Made by a program: the position numbers and the translations under genes. From contig JAGLYS010000044.1 in assembly GCA_023132105.1 (NCBI GenBank), positions 1-11,889 of the forward strand: a stretch of DNA of 11,889 bases, in the 5' to 3' direction. Below the pieces are notes generated by a model that saw nothing but the letters and a program-made list of their open reading frames with translations, had not been told where the DNA came from and ran no database searches. The stretch is from Caldifarciminota bacterium (GTDB lineage: Bacteria; Hydrothermota; 32-111; QNBC01). Of the stretch, positions 1 through 6,668 are shown in pieces; the stretch's first letter is position 1; the number at the start of each line of letters is the position of its first letter.

Positions 1-3000
1 GATACTTTTTTAAAAGAAATCAAAGAAGATATTAAATTAATCAAAAACAGACTTGTAAATATTCCCAGACAATTAGACACTATAAGTAAGGCAACTGATG
101 AACTTAATGTATATGCTGAGAAAATTGAGGATATCAGTTTATCTCAATCCTATCTATTTGAAAAAATCGAAAAGGAAATCAGGAATATTTTTGCATCCGT
201 TCAAGTATTAAATGAATCATCCGATATGTCTATAACTTTCTCCGATGCATTTAAAAAAACATCCACCGAAACGGTTGAGATATTTGAAAATGTAATAACG
301 GAATTATCTTCCATACCTGATAGGATCAATAGAACTGCAAGTGATATAAAAGATCTACAAACTAATTTTACTGAAATCAAAGATTCGATTAATGAGGTTT
401 TAAGTATATCAAAAAGGACAGAAGAAACTTCAAGAAATGCTGGAATTAAGGCTTTTCACGCAGGGGAAGCGGGAAAAGGTTTTGAGGTTGTTGCACAAGA
501 AATGGGAAAATTAGCTAAAATATCTCTTGAAGCGTCTGAATTGATCCCTGAATTTATTGATAAAATAGATACGGAAAATATTAAATTAAATAGTGACATT
601 GAAAAATCAAGCGAACACATTTCATTTATAATAAAATCCATAGATAGCGGTAAAACATTTATGCAAAATATAAAGGAAGAAACTGAAAAGGTTGTAAGTA
701 ATTTTATCAGAGTGAAGCAGATTGTAGATAAGGAAAATATCAAAAAGCAGACTATTTCTAATATTAATGTAGAGGAAGCCGATATATCAAAACATATTCT
801 CATTTCCACAAGTAGAATAAAAAACCTTACTGAATCTGCAGCAAATATTATGAGAAATGTGTTTATGTTTAAAAATATCTTTACCGAATTAATGGATTCA
901 TCTATCTCAAGTGATGTTGATCTGGAGAGGAAAACTCTTGATTTTGAGAATGCATTTAAATCTTATAATAAAACCTTCCAGGATTATGTTGACTTTCAAA
1001 ACAGACTAATCGAAATTAGCCGTACATTTAAAACAAATGTCAAAAAGCTTTTGGATTTAAATGATCTATCTAATAGCAATATAAATTTCCTTTCGGAAGA
1101 TGTAAATAAACTAAAAAATATTTCAACTCAACTTCAAAACTCCCAGATGAAAATCGGAAAGAATCTTGACGATATTAAGAATGAATTGGGATTTATAACA
1201 GAACATATAGAAAATCTTCATGATCTTTTTAAGAATACAAATGATACTTTGAATAATATAAATATTTTATTTAAAAATATAAATGCTAATATCGAAAAGA
1301 TCAAATTGGTTTCGACTAGAACAAAAATACTTTCTCTTTATGCAGGGATAGAAGCAGCTAAGGCGGGAACATATAAATATGAATTAAATATAATTGTTAG
1401 CGATTTAAAATCTCTTTCTGAAAATTCGGGAGAATTGGCAATAAAAGTTGATAAAATAATAAGTGAAATGGAAAAGACACTATTAATCACAAATAGCAAT
1501 GCAAATAGCACATTCAAGATTGTCAATAAAACCAATTTGTTAATTAGTACCGCCGTAGAAAGTGGTAATAATGTTTCAACCGTTTTAGAGCAATTAAGAA
1601 TGCTAATTTTGGAAGTTGTAACATCCGTCGAGAATCAAAAGGTAATTATTCAAAATATGAAATCCGTTATTATTGGTGAATTTTCCATGCAAACTAATAA
1701 AATAGCGAATTATCTTGATGAGGTTGAAACATTAATGTCTACAAATTATGAACATATAAATGAATTTAAGAATACTAATAAAATAGACTTCCCTAAAATA
1801 AGATCATCCGCAAATATCCCTTTATATACTTTCAGATATTATATAGGCGGAAAACCTATATGCTTATTGCCCTACAGATCCAGTGATGCAACAACATCGC
1901 AATCGCTATACCCATCCCTTGTCGGATTAACTCAATATTCACAAGATATAAATATTGTCCCTGCAGTTGCACAATGCTGGGAATTCAGTGAAAACGGAAA
2001 GAATTTGAAATTTTTCATAAGGAAAAATATAGTTGCACATAATGGAAAGGAGATAACATCGGAAGATGTCGAATTTTCATTATACAAGATTGCTTCATCA
2101 TCAAATTATTTCCAGATTGTACATATAAAGGGTGTAGAAGAATATCATAAAAAAGAATCATCTGAAATACATGGAATAAAAATAATCGATAAATATTGTA
2201 TAGACCTTGAATTGTTAAGACCATATATGCCTATTATTCAAAATCTTGCAGTAGCATCATCCGGTATTATCCCTGCAAACGAAGAAATATATATTAAAGA
2301 TAAAGAGAATACGGATAAAATTGTAAGTTGTGGACCATTTATTTTGTCTGACAATACGGATGACTATTTAAGGTTCAAAGCATTTGAAAACTATTTCATG
2401 GGAAAACCACTAATAGATGAGTTAATATATTATACAGATATAGGAGACAAAAAGACAATAGATCTCTTTTATGAAAAAGAACTTGATTATATAGCCCTTT
2501 CACAAGAAAATTTGGAAAGGGTGATGAAAGATAAAAATCTTGTCCCTCATATAGTGAAATCCTATGATCTTGGCATCCAATATTTAGGATTCAATATGGA
2601 ATCGGAAGGACCTTTCAAAAGCAAACAACTTCGACAAGCTGCCGCATTTATTATAGACAGAAAAAAATATTTAAAGGAAATAATGAAATCAACTTCGATT
2701 CCGGCTAAAGGCATTTTCCCCCCCAGTATGCCAGTATATAATCAAAGCTTTAAGGGTTACTATTATAATGAAGAAATGGCAATTTCATTGGCTAAAAAAG
2801 CCGGTTTTGGTCCCGGGGCAAAAGAGAAAGTCAGTTTATTAATATCAGGAAAAGCAAAAAAGGATATTGAAGAAAGGTTCGATTTTTTCAGGAAATCGTT
2901 TTTAAAAATAGGTATAGATCTTGAATTGGAAATCTGTCCCTGGTCAGAGTATATTAGCAAAGTTCACAAAGGAGAAACTGAATTATTTTCTTTAGGATGG

Positions 3001-3312
3001 AGTGCCGATACGGGAGATCCGGACAATTTCCTTTTCCCTCTTTTTTATAGCGACAATAGGGGAGAATCAGGCAACTCCACATTTTATTCAAACAAACAAG
3101 TTGATGAATTAATAATTAATGCCATGGGAAAAAAGGATCCGGTAAAGAGGATTCAGTTATATAGGGATACCGAGAAAAAGATAATGGATGACTGCCCAAT
3201 CATTCCTCTATCACACGGGCTCGATTACGGTGTCTTTCAACCATATATAAAGAATATATTTATTCATCCTCTTAATATACTCAGACCAAATTTTTTCTGG
3301 TATGATAGGTAG
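1..3312 (+). CDS. Chemoreceptor-like protein (two degenerate MCP hairpins) fused to a family 5 solute-binding domain; 5' partial
   Basis: The reading frame is open from base 1, so the gene starts upstream and 1103 residues are visible; the ATG at 226 is internal. Codons 1-600 look like long, polar, heptad-rich helices. They contain two sequences related to the methyl-accepting chemotaxis protein signalling tip. Tip 1 (bases 436-520) reads NAGIKAFHAGEAGKGFEVVA, close to the family's NAAIEAARAGE.GRGFAVVA. Tip 2 (1300-1440) contains YAGIEAAKAG. From about base 1819 to the stop lies an apparently full-length extracellular solute-binding protein family 5 (oligopeptide/nickel type) domain. Its signs are NGKEITSEDVEFSL, GPFIL...F.NYFMGKP, LGFNM...LRQAAAFIIDR and GWSADTGDPDNF. 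No membrane segment or signal peptide is visible between the hairpins and this domain, so both should lie in one compartment, presumably the cytoplasm. The adjacent cheW-cheY-cheA-cheC genes support a receptor role. Ligand and true start are unknown. Confidence 0.88.
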   Translation, partial: DTFLKEIKEDIKLIKNRLVNIPRQLDTISKATDELNVYAEKIEDISLSQSYLFEKIEKEIRNIFASVQVLNESSDMSITFSDAFKKTSTETVEIFENVITELSSIPDRINRTASDIKDLQTNFTEIKDSINEVLSISKRTEETSRNAGIKAFHAGEAGKGFEVVAQEMGKLAKISLEASELIPEFIDKIDTENIKLNSDIEKSSEHISFIIKSIDSGKTFMQNIKEETEKVVSNFIRVKQIVDKENIKKQTISNINVEEADISKHILISTSRIKNLTESAANIMRNVFMFKNIFTELMDSSISSDVDLERKTLDFENAFKSYNKTFQDYVDFQNRLIEISRTFKTNVKKLLDLNDLSNSNINFLSEDVNKLKNISTQLQNSQMKIGKNLDDIKNELGFITEHIENLHDLFKNTNDTLNNINILFKNINANIEKIKLVSTRTKILSLYAGIEAAKAGTYKYELNIIVSDLKSLSENSGELAIKVDKIISEMEKTLLITNSNANSTFKIVNKTNLLISTAVESGNNVSTVLEQLRMLILEVVTSVENQKVIIQNMKSVIIGEFSMQTNKIANYLDEVETLMSTNYEHINEFKNTNKIDFPKIRSSANIPLYTFRYYIGGKPICLLPYRSSDATTSQSLYPSLVGLTQYSQDINIVPAVAQCWEFSENGKNLKFFIRKNIVAHNGKEITSEDVEFSLYKIASSSNYFQIVHIKGVEEYHKKESSEIHGIKIIDKYCIDLELLRPYMPIIQNLAVASSGIIPANEEIYIKDKENTDKIVSCGPFILSDNTDDYLRFKAFENYFMGKPLIDELIYYTDIGDKKTIDLFYEKELDYIALSQENLERVMKDKNLVPHIVKSYDLGIQYLGFNMESEGPFKSKQLRQAAAFIIDRKKYLKEIMKSTSIPAKGIFPPSMPVYNQSFKGYYYNEEMAISLAKKAGFGPGAKEKVSLLISGKAKKDIEERFDFFRKSFLKIGIDLELEICPWSEYISKVHKGETELFSLGWSADTGDPDNFLFPLFYSDNRGESGNSTFYSNKQVDELIINAMGKKDPVKRIQLYRDTEKKIMDDCPIIPLSHGLDYGVFQPYIKNIFIHPLNILRPNFFWYDR

Positions 3313-3313
3313 G
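3307..3313 (+). promoter_or_regulatory. Ribosome binding site of cheW
   Basis: The AGGTAGG sequence overlaps the stop codon of the receptor gene and lies 7 bases before the cheW ATG. It is a moderate match to the Shine-Dalgarno consensus. Its position suggests that ribosomes finishing the receptor can re-initiate on cheW. Confidence 0.55.
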
Positions 3314-3320
3314 TTAGATA

Positions 3321-3758
3321 ATGAAAAAGAACGAAAAAGAATTAGAACAGTTTCTACTATTTGCAATAGACCAGCAACAATTTGCTATTGAATTGATTGA
3401 TATAACTGAAATTGGAGAATATCTTCCTGTTATGCCTATACCTAAAGCATATAAATATATTTTAGGGGTTTTAAATTTAAGAGGAATTATTGTTCCGATT
3501 ATCAGTCTCAGGAAAAGATTTAAACTATCGGACGATCAGATAACACAGGATAGTGGTATTGTATATGTTAAAAAAGACAACATTATATATGGGATTCTTG
3601 TTGATAAAATTGATGGTATAGTAAAATTTGCTATTGAAAGCATAGGGAAAGTTCCTAAAATTTTCAAAGAGAAAATTGATATAGCATATTTTAAGGGTAT
3701 GAGTGAGAACAATAAAGAAAAAGTTATTATTCTTAACACTGATGCTTTATTTGAATAA
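3321..3758 (+). CDS. cheW: Chemotaxis adaptor protein CheW
   Basis: This 145-residue protein is the usual CheW size and consists of a single CheW domain. It couples chemoreceptor tips to the CheA kinase in the cytoplasmic array. The hallmark core is GVLNLRGIIVPIISLRKRF (residues about 49-67), followed by the second-subdomain motif YGILVDKIDGIV (residues about 90-101). The N-terminal strand (QFLLFAIDQQQFAIEL) and PVMPIPKAYKYI segment also fit. It begins 8 bases after the receptor stop and ends 15 bases before cheY, as expected for one transcript. As the only free-standing CheW here, it is the likely partner of both the fused receptor and the CheW-like domain of CheA. Nothing appears missing. 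Confidence 0.95.
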   Translation: MKKNEKELEQFLLFAIDQQQFAIELIDITEIGEYLPVMPIPKAYKYILGVLNLRGIIVPIISLRKRFKLSDDQITQDSGIVYVKKDNIIYGILVDKIDGIVKFAIESIGKVPKIFKEKIDIAYFKGMSENNKEKVIILNTDALFE

Positions 3759-3762
3759 TTGT

Positions 3763-3769
3763 AAGGAGG
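3763..3769 (+). promoter_or_regulatory. Strong ribosome binding site of cheY
   Basis: AAGGAGG is a near-perfect Shine-Dalgarno sequence ending 4 bases before the cheY ATG. It is the strongest such site in the window, suggesting that CheY is made in excess over CheW and CheA, as is common for the diffusible output protein. Confidence 0.75.
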
Positions 3770-3773
3770 ATAT

Positions 3774-4139
3774 ATGGATACCAAGGTGTTAGTAGTTGAT
3801 GATGCATTGTTTATGCGGAGGATGTTAAGAGATATTCTTGAAAAGAATGGATACATTGTTTGCGGAGAAGCTAGTAACGGGAAAGAAGCTGTAGATAAAT
3901 ATCAGGAATTAAATCCTGATTTTGTAACAATGGATATCATTATGCCAGATATGAGCGGTATAGATGCAGTAAAAGAGATTATCTCAATTGACGCCGGCGC
4001 AAAAATTTTAATGGTAAGTGCAATGGGACAGCAGAGTCTCGTTGTGGAAGCGATTCAAGCAGGAGCAAAGGATTATGTCGTGAAACCTTTTCAAGCTGCA
4101 AGAGTCATTGAGGCTGTTGAAAGAATTCTTAGGAAATAG
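3774..4139 (+). CDS. cheY: Chemotaxis response regulator CheY
   Basis: This is a stand-alone 121-residue receiver domain with no output domain. It should accept phosphate from CheA and carry the signal to a downstream effector. All key residues are present: the acidic pair D9-D10 that binds magnesium, phospho-acceptor D54 in TMDIIMPDMSG, hydroxyl residue S82 in MVSAMG, and K104 in the DYVVKPF motif with Y101 beside it. The sequence resembles the CheY type found next to CheC in Thermotoga and Firmicutes (VLVVDDALFMRRMLRDIL). The effector is not shown: flagellar FliM/FliN is the classical target, but the DUF4388 protein downstream in the operon is a reasonable alternative. A strong ribosome binding site precedes it, and cheA starts 5 bases after its stop. 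Confidence 0.96.
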   Translation: MDTKVLVVDDALFMRRMLRDILEKNGYIVCGEASNGKEAVDKYQELNPDFVTMDIIMPDMSGIDAVKEIISIDAGAKILMVSAMGQQSLVVEAIQAGAKDYVVKPFQAARVIEAVERILRK

Positions 4140-4144
4140 ATTTT

Positions 4145-6031
4145 ATGGATATGGGTCACTATGAGGAGTTATTCTATCAGGAAGCTTCTACAATTTTAGA
4201 ACATATTGCTCTCGATATTATAGCTCTCGAGAAGGGTGATAATTCGAAACTTGAAGAACTTTTTAGGAATATACATACATTAAAAGGTATGACTGCATCT
4301 ATGGGTTATAAAGATATGGAACTCCTTGCCCATAAGACCGAGGATTTATTAGAAAATGTAAGAAGCAATACTCTTTTGATAACACCGGATTTCATCGATT
4401 TAATGCTACAATGCAGTGATATGCTTAAGGTACTATTTGATAATATTTTTGGTAAAAAGAAAACGATAAAAATTGATAAAACAGTAAAAGCCATTAAAAA
4501 TTTTACTTTTAAAACATCGAAAACAACAAAGAAAAGTATTCCGGGTGAAAACTTATATACTATAAAAATTAAAATAGGTGGTTCTCCGGACTTTAAAGGT
4601 GTGCGAGCAGCTGTGATTTACAAAGAGTTGTCAGAAAGAGTAAAAATAATATTATCAATCCCTGCCTATGATGAAATGGTAAATGGTGATTATGAAAATA
4701 TAGTTATATTCGATGTTGAAACGGAATTGAAACCGGAAAAACTAAAAAAGTTTTTATCTGATATGCTTGATGTTGAAAATGTATTTATCAAAACAAGGAA
4801 AGCCGATGTGAAAAGCAATGAGAAAACTATCGAAAAAAAAGGGAGAGAAGATAAGTCATATCGAAATCATACTGAAGAAAAACAAAGCGAACTGATTTAT
4901 GTAAGGGTGAAAATGAGCAAATTGGATGAACTGCAAAATATCGTAGCTGAATTGATAATTACCAAAAGCGCCTTTAGTGAATATTTCAAAACAAAAGATC
5001 AAACAATGTTAGAAGATACAACACAGAAAATATCAAGAATAATTTCATCCTTACAAGATGAAGTAAGTAATATGCGTATGGTTCCTCTTGAAGAGGTTTT
5101 TAGTAGATTCCCTCGATTTGTTAGGGATAGTTCAAAGGAATTAAATAAAAAAATAAACTTCGTAATCGAGGGGGCTCAAATAGAAATAGATCGAGCATTG
5201 ATCAGTGGCATATACGATCCAATATTACATATTCTAAAGAATTCCATGGATCATGGTATTGAATCGCCTGAGAGAAGAGAAAAATTAGGAAAAAATCCTG
5301 CTGGATTGATCAAATTAACCGCGAGAAGAGAAAAAAATAATGTCTTTATTGAAATATTCGATGATGGTAAAGGTATAGATATCGAAAAAATCAGAACTAT
5401 GATTATCGAAAAAGGGATCTTCTCTAAAGAAATCGTAGGACAGATGAAAGAAAAGGATTTAATAAATTATATTAAAAAGGGTGGATTTAGCACAGCTGAT
5501 AGCATTACAAGATTTTCAGGTAGAGGAGTAGGGGTAGATGCCGTAGATAAAATCGTTAAAAAACTGGGGGGTAAATTAATAATAGAATCCAAATTTGAAC
5601 ATTGGACAAAAGTTACCATACAATTACCACTTACATTATCTATTATAAAAGCTATGATAGTAACATGTGAAGAAAGATTATTTGCAATTCCTTTGAACAA
5701 TATACAGGAAACTGTTGATGTTATTGCAAATAATATTGAAACAATACATAATCAAGAGATAGTCGTTCTCAGAGAAGAAGTTTATCCTCTTTTACGGCTT
5801 CATAATATTATCGGGTCGGAAATAAAAGATAAAAACGATATATTACAAGGAATAGTAATTGGCGACAATATATCTAAGGATATTTTAATTGTGAATTCAT
5901 ATGAATCACAAACGGAAATAGTTGTAAAGAATTTACCACCTTTATTTGACAATGTAAATTTATTTAGCGGCATATCAATTCTTGGAACAGGAAATATGGC
6001 TTTAATTTTAGATATTAACAATCTTATTTAA
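4145..6031 (+). CDS. cheA: Chemotaxis histidine kinase CheA
   Basis: This 628-residue kinase has the complete P1-P5 layout. It should autophosphorylate under receptor control and pass phosphate to CheY. P1 is an HPt domain (residues about 1-105) with phosphorylated H44 in IHTLKGMTASMG. P2 (about 135-220) resembles the Thermotoga-type CheY-binding domain. A charged linker (220-248) leads to the P3 dimerisation helices (about 250-320). The P4 ATPase follows, with an N box at 362-370 (HILKNSMDH), G1 box DDGKG at 406-410, GFST at 447-450 and G2 box GRGVGVDAV at 459-467. P5, the CheW-like regulatory domain, runs from about 497 to the end. The N box has NSMDHG where NAIDHG is usual, a mild change that keeps N366, D369 and H370. 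A weak AGGA (4131-4134) favours the ATG at 4145; an in-frame ATG at 4151 is an alternative. Confidence 0.97.
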   Translation: MDMGHYEELFYQEASTILEHIALDIIALEKGDNSKLEELFRNIHTLKGMTASMGYKDMELLAHKTEDLLENVRSNTLLITPDFIDLMLQCSDMLKVLFDNIFGKKKTIKIDKTVKAIKNFTFKTSKTTKKSIPGENLYTIKIKIGGSPDFKGVRAAVIYKELSERVKIILSIPAYDEMVNGDYENIVIFDVETELKPEKLKKFLSDMLDVENVFIKTRKADVKSNEKTIEKKGREDKSYRNHTEEKQSELIYVRVKMSKLDELQNIVAELIITKSAFSEYFKTKDQTMLEDTTQKISRIISSLQDEVSNMRMVPLEEVFSRFPRFVRDSSKELNKKINFVIEGAQIEIDRALISGIYDPILHILKNSMDHGIESPERREKLGKNPAGLIKLTARREKNNVFIEIFDDGKGIDIEKIRTMIIEKGIFSKEIVGQMKEKDLINYIKKGGFSTADSITRFSGRGVGVDAVDKIVKKLGGKLIIESKFEHWTKVTIQLPLTLSIIKAMIVTCEERLFAIPLNNIQETVDVIANNIETIHNQEIVVLREEVYPLLRLHNIIGSEIKDKNDILQGIVIGDNISKDILIVNSYESQTEIVVKNLPPLFDNVNLFSGISILGTGNMALILDINNLI

Positions 6032-6035
6032 CGGC

Positions 6036-6040
6036 AGGGA
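6036..6040 (+). promoter_or_regulatory. Ribosome binding site of cheC
   Basis: AGGGA lies 6 bases before the cheC ATG in the 15-base gap after cheA. It is a moderate Shine-Dalgarno match and supports the start at 6047. Confidence 0.5.
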
Positions 6041-6046
6041 GCGGAT

Positions 6047-6667
6047 ATGGATATTACTAATCTTGAAAACATTCAACTCGATGGAATAAGAGAAATTGCC
6101 AATATAGGCAGTGGACATTCGGCAAGTGCTCTTTCTCAGATAATAGGACATAAGGTAATGATCAATGTTCCTGAAGTAAAGATAATACCTATAGAAAAAA
6201 TCTCTTCATTATGGGTTAACCCAAAAGAGATTATAACAGGCATTCTTCTCGACTTTCTCGGAGATATTACCGGAAAAACACTTCTGTTATTTACAAAGGA
6301 TGATGCGAAATATATAATAGATATTTTACTGGAAAGAGATTCGAATAGCGCTTCTTTATTCGGAGACATGGAACAATCATCATTAAAAGAAGTTGCTAAT
6401 ATTGTTGTATCTGCATATCTAAGTGCTCTTGGAACATTTTTGGAGCTGATGGTAGTTCCTTCAGTACCTGCACTGGTTATTGATGATGCTGCAAGTGTTT
6501 TAACATCCGCATATCTTTCAGGTGATGCGGAAAATATCGATGCTGTTTTCTGCATAAAAACTCAGTTTGAATTTATTAAAGGGCAGAAAGAACTGGAAGG
6601 ATATATGTTATTTTTACCTGATACGGATTCTCTAAAAACTATATTAAAATCTTTACATCTTGATTAA
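6047..6667 (+). CDS. cheC: CheY-P phosphatase CheC
   Basis: This 206-residue CheC-family protein should dephosphorylate CheY-P and so end the signal. The family active site is an E-x-x-N pair on a helix, present twice in CheC. Both copies are intact: E16/N19 in REIANIGSGHSASALS and E115/N118 in LKEVANIVVSAYLSAL. The rest of the fold, including the ITGILLDFLGDITGKTLLLF strands and the DDAKYIIDILL helix, also matches CheC rather than FliY (no FliN-like tail) or CheX (one site). CheC often works with the receptor deamidase CheD, but no cheD is in the window. The gene follows cheA by 15 bases, and the TPR gene starts one base after its stop, so it joins the core Che genes to the accessory block. 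Confidence 0.95.
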   Translation: MDITNLENIQLDGIREIANIGSGHSASALSQIIGHKVMINVPEVKIIPIEKISSLWVNPKEIITGILLDFLGDITGKTLLLFTKDDAKYIIDILLERDSNSASLFGDMEQSSLKEVANIVVSAYLSALGTFLELMVVPSVPALVIDDAASVLTSAYLSGDAENIDAVFCIKTQFEFIKGQKELEGYMLFLPDTDSLKTILKSLHLD

Positions 6668-6668
6668 A

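Noticed and set aside
226..228. ATG as start of the receptor gene
   Set aside because: The frame is open back to base 1 with helix-like codons continuous with the downstream sequence, and no ribosome binding site precedes this ATG. The gene is better described as cut by the window edge.
6660..6662. TTG as start of the TPR gene
   Set aside because: It adds only three residues, has no Shine-Dalgarno, and an ATG follows at 6669 just after the cheC stop.
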